Assembly: GCF_001425235.1 (NCBI RefSeq)
Contig: NZ_LMEA01000009.1
Coordinates: forward strand, 284,718-348,717
Length of the DNA stretch: 64,000 nt
From: Devosia sp. Root413D1
Lineage (GTDB): Bacteria > Pseudomonadota > Alphaproteobacteria > Rhizobiales > Devosiaceae
Direction: 5' to 3'
Positions 41,498 through 48,869 of this stretch are shown here, one piece after another; the first letter of the stretch is position 1, and the number at the start of each line of letters is the position of its first letter. A program made the position numbers and the translations under genes. The notes under the pieces were generated by a model. That model was not told the origin of the DNA, ran no database searches, and saw only the letters and a program-made list of their open reading frames with translations.

Positions 41498-43282
41498 ATG
41501 AGGAAGATGGCACGCTTGCGCTTTGGCGCCGGCCTCCTGGCCTTGGCGGTGACGATGGCGTCATCGGCCTGGTCGGACGAGGTAACCAATGATCGGCTTC
41601 TGGCTGCCGACAAGGAATCCGGCAACTGGCTGATGGTTCACCGGACCTATGACGCCCACCGCTACAGCCCGCTGGACGGCATCAATAAGGACAATATCGG
41701 CAAGCTGTCGCTGGCCTTCGTCACCCAGTTCGACCAGGCATCGGCCGGCGGCCGCTATGCCAGCGCCCGCAACGAAGGCACCCCGCTGGTCGAGGACGGC
41801 TTCATGTACGTCCAGGCCGGCTGGAGCCGGGTCTACAAGGTCGACGTCCGCGACGGCCGCTTCGGCAAGATCGTCTGGAAGGTGGATCCCGAAGTCGACA
41901 AGCAGTGGATTTCCGACGCCACCTGCTGCGGCGCCGAGAACCGCGGCATCGCTTTGTGGAAGAACGACGTCATCGCCCTGACCCTCGATGGCCGGGTGAT
42001 GTCGATCAACAAGGATACCGGCGAGCTCAACTGGGAAACCCAGCAGGCCGACAAGACCCGCGCCGAAAGCTTCACCGTCGCTCCGCTGGTCATCGGCGAT
42101 GTGGCGCTCTATGGCCCGGCCGGTGGCGAATACGGCATCCGCGGCTGGATCGAGGCGATCGACCTCAATACCGGCAAGCCCAAGTGGCGCACCTACACCA
42201 TTCCGGCGCCGGGCGAGCCCGGCAGCGAAACCTGGAAGCGTGAGGGCACCTGGGAAACCGGCGGTGGCTCGATCTGGGCCACCGGCAGCTACGACCCCGA
42301 ACTCGGCCTGACCTATTGGGGCACCGGTAACCCGGCGCCGCAGATCGACGCCGAATATCGTCCGGGCGATAACCTCTATGCCTCGAGCCTCGTCGCGCTC
42401 GACACCGAAACCGGCGCCATCAAATGGCACTTCCAGTTCACACCCAACGATCCCTATGACTACGACGAAATCGGGGAAACCCAGCTCATCGACAACGGCG
42501 ACCGCAACCTCGCCTTCCGCGCTGCCCGTAACGGCTTCGGCTACTCGTTCGATCGCTCGAACGGCGAGCTGCAGCACGCCACGCAGTATGTCGACGACCT
42601 GAACTGGACCACCGGCATCGACCAGAAGACCGGCCTGCCGCTGAGCTACGACCCGAAGGCCGACCTGCAGAAATATGTCGCCGGCACGGTTGGATCGCGT
42701 GACGACCTGCCGGGCATCTATTGTCCGACCCTGGGCGGCGGCAAGAACTGGCAGCCGGCCTCCTATAGCGCCAAGACCAAGCTGGTCTACCTCACTTCCA
42801 ACGAAGGCTGTTCGGCCTATGTGCCGACCGAGGCGCCGAACCCGACCATCACCGGCGGTGAGTACGACGTCGTCGCGGCGCAGAAGGAATGGAACGGTCG
42901 CCTGCCCGCTCCTGAGGGCACCGAACTGCCGGCCGAACAGAGTGGTTCGGTGGTGGCGATCGACCCGGTCACCGGCAAGATTGCTGCCAAGATCCCGCTG
43001 CTGGCCCGTGGCAACGGCATGCTGGCGACCGCCGGCGGCCTGGTGTTCGGTTCCGATCGTGCCGGCTGGATCTACGCCTATGACGACGAGACGCTGAAGG
43101 AACTCTGGAAGTTCAACGTCGGCACCTCGCTTGGCTCCCCGCCGATGGCCTATGCCGTCGACGGCAAGGAGTACATCGCGGTCCTCGCCGGTGCGGCGCC
43201 CTCCACGGCGCAGATCAATGCCGACCCGTCGCTGAAGTACTTCGTGCCGACCGACGCCATGTACGTCTTCGCCGTGAACTGA
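41498..43282 (+). CDS. PQQ-dependent alcohol dehydrogenase, predicted lanthanide type
   Basis: 594 residues. A signal peptide (to about residue 26) is followed by the eight-bladed PQQ propeller: KIVWKVDP..., the vicinal disulphide Cys143-Cys144 in ATCCGAENRG that stacks on PQQ, the metal Glu in GPAGGEYGIRGW, TYWGTGNPAPQ and RPGDNLYASS. In the active-site block NDPYDYDEIG the catalytic Asp is D321, and D323, two residues later, is the extra carboxylate that marks XoxF/ExaF/PedH lanthanide-dependent enzymes; calcium enzymes have a small residue there. It oxidises a primary alcohol or aldehyde in the periplasm. There is no cytochrome c or pqq gene beside it. A strong terminator follows. Confidence 0.9.
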   Translation: MRKMARLRFGAGLLALAVTMASSAWSDEVTNDRLLAADKESGNWLMVHRTYDAHRYSPLDGINKDNIGKLSLAFVTQFDQASAGGRYASARNEGTPLVEDGFMYVQAGWSRVYKVDVRDGRFGKIVWKVDPEVDKQWISDATCCGAENRGIALWKNDVIALTLDGRVMSINKDTGELNWETQQADKTRAESFTVAPLVIGDVALYGPAGGEYGIRGWIEAIDLNTGKPKWRTYTIPAPGEPGSETWKREGTWETGGGSIWATGSYDPELGLTYWGTGNPAPQIDAEYRPGDNLYASSLVALDTETGAIKWHFQFTPNDPYDYDEIGETQLIDNGDRNLAFRAARNGFGYSFDRSNGELQHATQYVDDLNWTTGIDQKTGLPLSYDPKADLQKYVAGTVGSRDDLPGIYCPTLGGGKNWQPASYSAKTKLVYLTSNEGCSAYVPTEAPNPTITGGEYDVVAAQKEWNGRLPAPEGTELPAEQSGSVVAIDPVTGKIAAKIPLLARGNGMLATAGGLVFGSDRAGWIYAYDDETLKELWKFNVGTSLGSPPMAYAVDGKEYIAVLAGAAPSTAQINADPSLKYFVPTDAMYVFAVN

Positions 43283-43290
43283 TCTCTCCT

Positions 43291-43326
43291 GTGGCACGGC
43301 GGCGAAAGCTGCCGTGCCACCCCTTT
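43291..43326 (+). terminator. Rho-independent terminator of the PQQ dehydrogenase gene
   Basis: GTGGCACGGCGGC-GAAA-GCTGCCGTGCCAC forms a 13-bp stem with one G-U wobble and a GNRA tetraloop, followed by CCCTTTTC. It starts nine bases after the stop. Confidence 0.85.
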
Positions 43327-43346
43327 TCGCCTCGTGCGACGGTACC

Positions 43347-44081
43347 ATGATCAATTTTGTCCGATTGCTGCCGGCCCTGTTGCTGTTCGGCCTTGCTGCC
43401 CCGTCGCTGGGGGCGCCGCTCCCGCCAGAATTCCGCACCCTCGCCATCGGCGAGACCGCCGCCGCGCTGCCGACCGAGGGCTACGAAGCCTTCGCCTGCG
43501 GCTCTAATGGTGGCCCACCGCTCAAGCACATCACCGGCTGGAGCGACTTTGCCCAATGCGCCGCCGACGAGCGCGGCCTCCACGAAGTCTATGTCGAGTT
43601 CGGCCGCCGCGTCGGCAAACTCGCCGAGCGTTTCCACGATCAGTATGGCGAGGAGCTCTGGCTGCAGCGTTTCGGCGGCACCCGGCTCGCCAATTTCCCG
43701 GTGGTGCTGTCGCTGCTGTTCGACGATGCCGGCGTGGTGCGCGGCTTCCGCGCCGTCACCGATGACCGCGCGCATATCGAGGATCGCGGTCGCGCCTACC
43801 TGTTCCGGCTCCCGGTGTTCCAGCGCTACGGCTCCAAGGATTGGACCTGCACCGATCTGCCCAAGGCGCCGGGCGAAACCGGCGTCGGCGAGATGTTTAT
43901 TAAACAGGTCTGCACCAAGGAGGTCGAAGGGCGGCACGTCCGGGTAGAAACCCACTATTTCCGCAAGCCCGGCCAGACAGGCCTCGATATCCAGGGCATG
44001 TTCGAGCCGGGCCAGTATGAATCCTCGACCCGCTGGGAGGCATTCGACGCGACGCTCGATGCGGCGAAGGCGGCGCCATGA
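43347..44081 (+). CDS. Secreted hypothetical protein upstream of a pentapeptide-repeat protein
   Basis: 244 residues from ATG 43347 with a signal peptide (LLPALLLFGLAAPSLGAP). The mature protein has ACGSNGGPPLKHITGWSDFA, GLHEVYVEFGRRVGKLAERF, ELWLQRFGGTRLANFPVVLS and LFDDAGVVRGFRAVTD, with about four cysteines. I do not recognise the family. It overlaps the next gene by four bases (ATGA, 44078-44081), so the two secreted proteins are translationally coupled and probably work together in the periplasm. Confidence 0.72.
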   Translation: MINFVRLLPALLLFGLAAPSLGAPLPPEFRTLAIGETAAALPTEGYEAFACGSNGGPPLKHITGWSDFAQCAADERGLHEVYVEFGRRVGKLAERFHDQYGEELWLQRFGGTRLANFPVVLSLLFDDAGVVRGFRAVTDDRAHIEDRGRAYLFRLPVFQRYGSKDWTCTDLPKAPGETGVGEMFIKQVCTKEVEGRHVRVETHYFRKPGQTGLDIQGMFEPGQYESSTRWEAFDATLDAAKAAP

Positions 44082-44845
44082 GGCCGGTGATCGGCATCGC
44101 GCTCACCGTGTTGCTCGCGACAATCGCACCGGCAATCGCGCAATCCTCCGAAGCGGCGGCCTTCCTCAACGGCGACACCAATTCCTGCCCCGGCTGCGCG
44201 CTCGTCGGCGCCGACCTGAGCGACCGCAGCCTGACCGGCGCCGATCTCTCGGGCGCCGATCTCAGCGGCGCCTTCTTCTTTCAGTCGGACATGAGCGACG
44301 CAAACCTCAAGGGCGCCAAGCTCGAAGCTGCCGACTTCACCGCCGCCAAGCTCAGCAATGCCGACCTCGCCGACACCCGCCTCGATAACGCGGTGTTCTT
44401 TCGTTCGACCCTCAGCGGGGCGTCCCTTGCCGGCGCCAAGGGTGAGAGTGTCAACTTCCGCCGGGCCATCCTGACCAACGCCCATCTCGATGGTGCCAGC
44501 CTCCGCTTCGCCCAGTTCGAGGATGCCCGTTTCGGCGGCGTGAAGGCGACCAACGCCGATTTCTCCGGCGCCAGCTTCCGCCAGCTCAACATGCAGCGGG
44601 TGGATTTTTCCGGCAGCACCATCGAGGGCGCCGACTTCACCGCCAGCAACCTCGAGTCCGGCATCCTGCGCGGCGCCAACCTCGCCCATTCCGACCTGTT
44701 CGGCGCCCGCCTGATCGCCGCCGACCTGACCGATGCCAACCTCTCCGGCACCCGCCTCGTCTCCGCCAACCTCCGCGACGCCGTCACCGACGGCACCAAC
44801 TGGCAGGACGCGCTGATGCCGGACGGGAGCTACTATCGGCGCTAG
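44078..44845 (+). CDS. Exported pentapeptide-repeat protein
   Basis: 255 residues. A signal peptide (IGIALTVLLATIAPAIAQ) precedes a Cys pair (SCPGCALVGAD) and then more than 25 pentapeptides of the A(D/N)LXX type (GADLSGADLSGAFFFQSDMS, ANLKGAKLEAADF, ANLAHSDLFGARLIAADLTD). These build a right-handed quadrilateral beta-helix about six turns long. Cytoplasmic members mimic DNA and protect gyrase, but an exported one cannot do that; a binding or scaffold role is more likely. It is coupled to the preceding gene and ends before a repeat element shared with the lacI-type gene. Confidence 0.88.
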   Translation: MRPVIGIALTVLLATIAPAIAQSSEAAAFLNGDTNSCPGCALVGADLSDRSLTGADLSGADLSGAFFFQSDMSDANLKGAKLEAADFTAAKLSNADLADTRLDNAVFFRSTLSGASLAGAKGESVNFRRAILTNAHLDGASLRFAQFEDARFGGVKATNADFSGASFRQLNMQRVDFSGSTIEGADFTASNLESGILRGANLAHSDLFGARLIAADLTDANLSGTRLVSANLRDAVTDGTNWQDALMPDGSYYRR

Positions 44846-44860
44846 ACTGGCCCGCCGGTG

Positions 44861-44979
44861 CGTGCTGACCCCCACCCCTGTCCCCTCCCCGCAAGGGGGA
44901 GGGAGACCCTCACACCAGCGTCTCAGTTTGCGTCTCCCTCCCCCTTGCGGGGAGGGATCAAGGGTGGGGGGGCAGCACG
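44861..44979. repeat. Long inverted repeat element; right arm encodes the LacI tail
   Basis: CGTGCTGACCCCCACCCCTG, then TCCCCTCCCCGCAAGGGGGA, GGGAGAC (44861-44907) is mirrored by GTCTCCCTCCCCCTTGCGGG, then GAGGGATCAAGGGTGGGGGG and GCAGCACG (to 44979). Each arm also folds through CTCCC/GGGAG. It belongs to the family of 8249-8332. Its right arm lies inside the minus-strand regulator gene and supplies that gene's last 18 codons and stop. Confidence 0.85.
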
Positions 44980-45999
44980 CGCCGGCGCTGGTGGCCTGTT
45001 CGGCGGCGGCGCAGTTGTATTGCGAACCACCAGATAAGTGTCGAGCGTCACCCGGGCGTCGCCCACGGCGCGCGAGCCCAGCATGTCGAGCAGCAGTGAC
45101 ATCGCGGCTCGTCCGGTCTCGTCCGAGCGGTTGGAAACCGTGGTCAGCGACGGGTAGGTGGCGGCGCCCAGCACGTCATCGCAGCCGACGATGGAGAAAT
45201 CCGCCGGCACGCTGACGCCGCGATCGGCAAGGCCGGTCATGATCCCCTGCGCCGTCAGGTCGTCGAAGGCGATGGCCGCGGTGGCGCCGGTGGCGAGAAT
45301 ATCCGGCACCACAGCGCGGCCGCTCTCATAGCTCGGCACCCGGGCGGCGACGATACTGACCTCGAGCCGGTGCTGCCGGGCTCCCAGGCGCACCGCGGCG
45401 CGGCGCTGCTGGTTCGACCATGAGCTGGCCGGGCCGCTGACATAGACGATGTGCTTGTGGCCCAGTTCTGCCAGATGAGCGATCGCCTCGCGCACCCCGA
45501 TGGCGCTGTCGATCAGCACCCGCGGAATCCCCGGTACATCGCGATTGACCAGCACCAGCGGGCGCTTCAGCGCATGGGCGCGGATCCGCTCATCGGTGAG
45601 GCGCGAGGCGCACAGCACCAGCCCCTCGACCTGGCTGAGGAAGCGGTCGACCAGCTTGTCCTCCTGCCGCCAGCTCTCATCCGAATTGCCGAGGAACACG
45701 CAGAAATCCGAGCGGTCCGCCTCCATCTGCGCGGCGCGGATCAGCGGCGGAAAGAACGGGTTGGCGACATCCGGCACCACCAGCGCCACATTGCCGTAGC
45801 GCCCGGTGCTCAGCGCCCGCGCGGTGTGGTTGGGGACATAGCCGATGCTGCTGGCGATCTCGAGGATGCGCGCCACGGTTTCCGCGCCGAGCATGCCCGG
45901 CTGCGTGAAGGCCCGTGACACGGTCGACTTCGAGACGCCCGCCGTCCTTGCCACATCCATCATGGTGGGCAGGTCCTTGCGGCCCTTGCCTGCTGTCAT
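44923..45999 (-). CDS. LacI family transcriptional repressor of the amino-sugar locus
   Basis: 358 residues from ATG 45999 (AAGGGC upstream). The DNA-binding head is MMDVARTAGVSKSTVSRAFT with the hinge NHTARALSTGRYGNVALVVP. The periplasmic-binding-protein-like core follows (DVANPFFPPLIRAAQMEADR, GLVLCASRLTDERI, AIAFDDLTAQGIMTGLADRG, PSLTTVSNRSDETGRAA). It is divergent from the nagB-type operon and most likely binds the TGCAACCGGTTGCA palindromes at 46102 and 50171; a CG-centred palindrome is typical of LacI sites. The effector is probably an amino-sugar phosphate. The last 18 residues, Pro-rich and out of family, are encoded by a dispersed repeat. Confidence 0.9.
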   Translation of the reverse strand: MTAGKGRKDLPTMMDVARTAGVSKSTVSRAFTQPGMLGAETVARILEIASSIGYVPNHTARALSTGRYGNVALVVPDVANPFFPPLIRAAQMEADRSDFCVFLGNSDESWRQEDKLVDRFLSQVEGLVLCASRLTDERIRAHALKRPLVLVNRDVPGIPRVLIDSAIGVREAIAHLAELGHKHIVYVSGPASSWSNQQRRAAVRLGARQHRLEVSIVAARVPSYESGRAVVPDILATGATAAIAFDDLTAQGIMTGLADRGVSVPADFSIVGCDDVLGAATYPSLTTVSNRSDETGRAAMSLLLDMLGSRAVGDARVTLDTYLVVRNTTAPPPNRPPAPARAAPPPLIPPRKGEGDAN

Positions 46000-46095
46000 G
46001 CTGTTGCCCTTGCGCAGCCTGGAACGATCGCTCCCACAGTTCAGCGTGGCTTGGCAATATCCCGTTCCATCCAATGCCGAGTGTTCGACAGGGGA

Positions 46096-46124
46096 TTGAC
46101 GTGCAACCGGTTGCATTCGATAGT
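46096..46124 (+). promoter_or_regulatory. Promoter and LacI-type operator of the nagB-SIS-nagA operon
   Basis: TTGACG (46096-46101) and GATAGT (46119-46124) are -35 and -10 boxes with a 17-base spacer. The spacer begins with the perfect 14-bp palindrome TGCAACCGGTTGCA (46102-46115). A repressor bound there would block RNA polymerase directly. The same palindrome core in the same promoter position occurs at 50165-50193. Confidence 0.8.
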
Positions 46125-46175
46125 CAAACGAAATCGTGGTTCGAGAACGATGCGTCGCGGGGAGTGCTTTAGCCG

Positions 46176-46961
46176 ATGAGTTCGAGTGTCGTGCCTGAGG
46201 CCGGAACGCGTTACCGGCGAGTAGACCAGCTCAAGGTCCGGAGCTTTGTCACCCGCGAGGAGCTGGGACGCGTCGCTGCCGGCGAGATCGCCACCGAGCT
46301 GCGCTCGCGGCTCGCCCGGCAGGCTGCGGTGCGCATGGTCTTTGCCTCCGCTCCGAGCCAGAGCGACGTCATCGATGCGCTGGCGGCAGAACCCGGCATC
46401 GACTGGCGCCGCGTCACCGCCTTCCACATGGATGAATATATCGGGCTCGCCCCCGACGCGCCGGAGCGCTTCGGCAGCTGGCTGTCGCGCTACATCTTCG
46501 GCCGCCTGCCCTTCGCCGCGGTGCACCCGATCCTCCCCGGCGACGACCCCGAGGCGACGGCGCGCGATTACGCGGCGCTGCTGGCCGAGGCCCCGATCGA
46601 TATAGTGCAGCTCGGCATCGGGGTGAACGGCCACATCGCCTTCAACGACCCGCCGGTGGCCGATTTCAACGATCCGCTCGATGTCAAAGTCGTGGAGCTC
46701 GATGAGGTCTGCCGGCAGCAGCAGGTCGATGATGATTGCTTTGCTACCCTCGCCGATGTGCCGCTGCGCGCCATCACGCTGACCGTGCCGCGGCTGCTGC
46801 GGGCCGACCGGCTGTTCTGCATGGTGCCGGGGCGGGTGAAGCGCAACGCCGTGCGCGCGGCGCTCGAGGGCCCGTTGACCACGGCCTGCCCGGCATCGAT
46901 CCTCCGTACCCACCCCGACTGCACGCTTTACCTCGACGCGGAGTCAGATCCCCATGCCTGA
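46176..46961 (+). CDS. nagB: Glucosamine-6-phosphate deaminase-like protein
   Basis: 261 residues, the usual NagB length. FHMDEYIGLAPDAPERFGSW contains the enolisation Asp of the FxMDEY motif. GIGVNGHIAFNDPPVADFND is the active-site loop with the conserved His; Asn replaces the Asp of the E. coli enzyme, as is also common in Gram-positive NagB. AITLTVPRLLRADRLFCMVP and RNAVRAAL complete the fold. It converts glucosamine-6-P to fructose-6-P and ammonia, or an analogue of it, after deacetylation by NagA two genes downstream. It is the first gene behind the LacI-controlled promoter and overlaps the SIS gene by eight bases. Confidence 0.87.
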   Translation: MSSSVVPEAGTRYRRVDQLKVRSFVTREELGRVAAGEIATELRSRLARQAAVRMVFASAPSQSDVIDALAAEPGIDWRRVTAFHMDEYIGLAPDAPERFGSWLSRYIFGRLPFAAVHPILPGDDPEATARDYAALLAEAPIDIVQLGIGVNGHIAFNDPPVADFNDPLDVKVVELDEVCRQQQVDDDCFATLADVPLRAITLTVPRLLRADRLFCMVPGRVKRNAVRAALEGPLTTACPASILRTHPDCTLYLDAESDPHA

Positions 46962-47727
46962 ATTGATCGACGCCGACGCACTCTGCCGTGGCTACTATGA
47001 CGACGTCACCGCCCTGATGCGGCGCATCCTCGTCGAGGAGCGCGACGCGACCGAGCGTGCCGCCGAGCGGGTGGCCGAGCAGATCGCCGCCGACCGGCTG
47101 GTCTATGCCTACGGGCCGGGCGGCCACTCCAACCTCGCCTCGCAGGAAATCTTCTTTCGCGCCGGCGGCTTGATGCATGTCAGCGCCATCCTCGACGAGG
47201 GCACGCTGCTCTCCGGCGGCTCGCTGCGTTCGATGGCGATCGAGCGCACTCCCGGCTATGGCAAGATCGTCATCGCCGACCAGCGGCTCGGCGAAGGCGA
47301 CCTGCTGATCCTCGTCAACGCCTACGGCATCAACGCCGCTCTGATCGATGCGGCGCTCGAGGCCAAGCGCCGCGGCGTGTTTCTGATCGGCGTCAACTCG
47401 CACGAGCACGCCAACAATTCCGCGCCCACCCACCCGGCGCGCCACCCGACCAAGCACAACCTGCACGAGCTGGTGGATATCGCCATCGACTGCAAGGTGC
47501 CGATCGGCGACGCGATCGTTCAGGTGCCCGGCATGGGTGAAAAGATCGGCGCCATCTCCACTTTCGCCAACGCCTTCGCGCTCAACAACCTGGTGATCCG
47601 CACCGTCGCCAAGCTGGTCGAACGCGGCATCGAGCCGCCGGTCTGGCGCAGCGGCAACGCCCCCGGCGGCGACGAGGCCAACGCGAAGTTCATCGCGCGC
47701 TTTGCCGAGCGGGTGCGCTGGCTGTGA
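46954..47727 (+). CDS. SIS-domain sugar isomerase family protein
   Basis: 257 residues. The SIS (sugar isomerase) fold shows RLVYAYGPGGHSNLASQEIF, FRAGGLMHVSAILDEGTLLS, GDLLILVNAYGINAALIDAA and RRGVFLIGVNSHEH. AISTFANAFALNNLVIRTVA is typical of the stand-alone SIS subgroup that accompanies phosphotransferase or nag-type operons. These proteins bind phosphosugars and may isomerise, deaminate or sense them. The specific reaction is not known. It is placed between nagB and nagA with overlaps at both ends (8 and 4 bases), so an amino-sugar phosphate substrate is likely. Confidence 0.8.
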   Translation: MPELIDADALCRGYYDDVTALMRRILVEERDATERAAERVAEQIAADRLVYAYGPGGHSNLASQEIFFRAGGLMHVSAILDEGTLLSGGSLRSMAIERTPGYGKIVIADQRLGEGDLLILVNAYGINAALIDAALEAKRRGVFLIGVNSHEHANNSAPTHPARHPTKHNLHELVDIAIDCKVPIGDAIVQVPGMGEKIGAISTFANAFALNNLVIRTVAKLVERGIEPPVWRSGNAPGGDEANAKFIARFAERVRWL

Positions 47728-48869
47728 CGGCAGCAATCGTCGGCCGCGCTCCAGAAACCGGCCAGGGCCTTGCCATCAGCATCGCCGACGGCCGGATCGC
47801 TGCCGTCGAGGCGGCGGACTACCACGGCCCGCTCTATCTCTCGGCGGGCCTCGTCGACCTGCAGGTCAATGGCTATGCCACCCACGATCTGAACGACGGC
47901 ACGGTGACGCCGGAGCGCGTCCTGGCGCTGACCGAAATGCTGCTGGCGCTGGGCACCACCACCTTCCTGCCGACCCTGGTCACCGCCAGCGAGGCGAACA
48001 TCACCGCCGGGCTCATGGCGATCCGCGAGGCGCGAGCCCGCTACCCGCTGGTTGCCCGCGCCGTGCCCTTCGTGCATGTCGAAGGTCCGTTCATCTCTGT
48101 CCATGACGGCCCGCGCGGCGCCCATCCGGCCGCCCATGTCCGCGACGCCGATATCGCCGAATACGAGCGCTGGCAGGCAGCGAGCGGCGGGCTGGTCGGG
48201 CTGCTGACGCTGTCGCCGCATTCCGATGCGGCCATCGCGCTGGTACGGCACGCGGCGGGGCAGGGGGTGCACGTCGCCATTGGTCATACCGATGCAAGCC
48301 CCGAGCAGATTCATGCCGCGGCAGCAGCCGGTGCCACGCTCTCGACCCATCTCGGCAATGGCATATCGGCCCTGCTGCCGCGCCATCCCAACGTCATCTG
48401 GGCGCAACTGGCCGACGATCGGCTGACCGCCACACTGATCGGCGACAGCCACCACCTGCCGGCCGACACGCTGAAGGTGATGCTGCGCGCCAAGGGGCTA
48501 GATAAGGCGCTGCTGGTGTCGGACGTGGTCTCGCCCGGCGGGCTGAAGCCGGGCATCTATCACCAGACCATCGGTGGCCGGGTCGAACTGCAGGCCAATG
48601 GCCGGCTGGGGCCGCCGGGCACGCCCTACCTCGCCGGCGCCGCGCTGCCGCTGGGCGATTGCGTAGCGCGCACCGTCACGATGACCGGGCTGAGCCTCGC
48701 TCAGGTGCTGGGGCTCGCGACGCGCCATTCCGGCCGCTTTGCCGGTGGCCGTGGCTTGCTCGAAATCGGCGCGGCGGCTGACCTCATTCAGTTCGAGTGG
48801 GCGCCAGACGCCGAGCGGTTGACCATTGCTGCAACCTATCTGGGTGGGGAGCGGGTATGGGCGCGTTGA
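47724..48869 (+). CDS. nagA: N-acetylglucosamine-6-phosphate deacetylase
   Basis: 381 residues from GTG 47724, overlapping the previous stop by four bases (GTGA). The amidohydrolase fold shows GLVDLQVNGY (about 42-51), FVHVEGPFIS (metal Glu121 region), VAIGHTDASPEQI and STHLGNGISALL (metal His), and LLVSDVVSPGG with the catalytic Asp267. These are the NagA landmarks; the enzyme removes acetate from GlcNAc-6-P (or GalNAc-6-P) to feed the deaminase. No GlcNAc kinase or PTS is encoded in the cluster, so the phosphorylation step is supplied elsewhere. Its end overlaps the next gene by 13 bases. Confidence 0.9.
   Translation: MTAAIVGRAPETGQGLAISIADGRIAAVEAADYHGPLYLSAGLVDLQVNGYATHDLNDGTVTPERVLALTEMLLALGTTTFLPTLVTASEANITAGLMAIREARARYPLVARAVPFVHVEGPFISVHDGPRGAHPAAHVRDADIAEYERWQAASGGLVGLLTLSPHSDAAIALVRHAAGQGVHVAIGHTDASPEQIHAAAAAGATLSTHLGNGISALLPRHPNVIWAQLADDRLTATLIGDSHHLPADTLKVMLRAKGLDKALLVSDVVSPGGLKPGIYHQTIGGRVELQANGRLGPPGTPYLAGAALPLGDCVARTVTMTGLSLAQVLGLATRHSGRFAGGRGLLEIGAAADLIQFEWAPDAERLTIAATYLGGERVWAR

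Noticed and set aside
44078-44845. Pentapeptide-repeat protein as a quinolone-resistance (Qnr-like) gyrase protector
   Set aside because: The protein has a clear export signal, which excludes a cytoplasmic gyrase-binding role.
46176-46961. Loss of a catalytic Asp in NagB (Asn in GIGVNGHIAF)
   Set aside because: The same Asn is normal in many active NagB enzymes of other lineages, so it is not evidence of inactivation.
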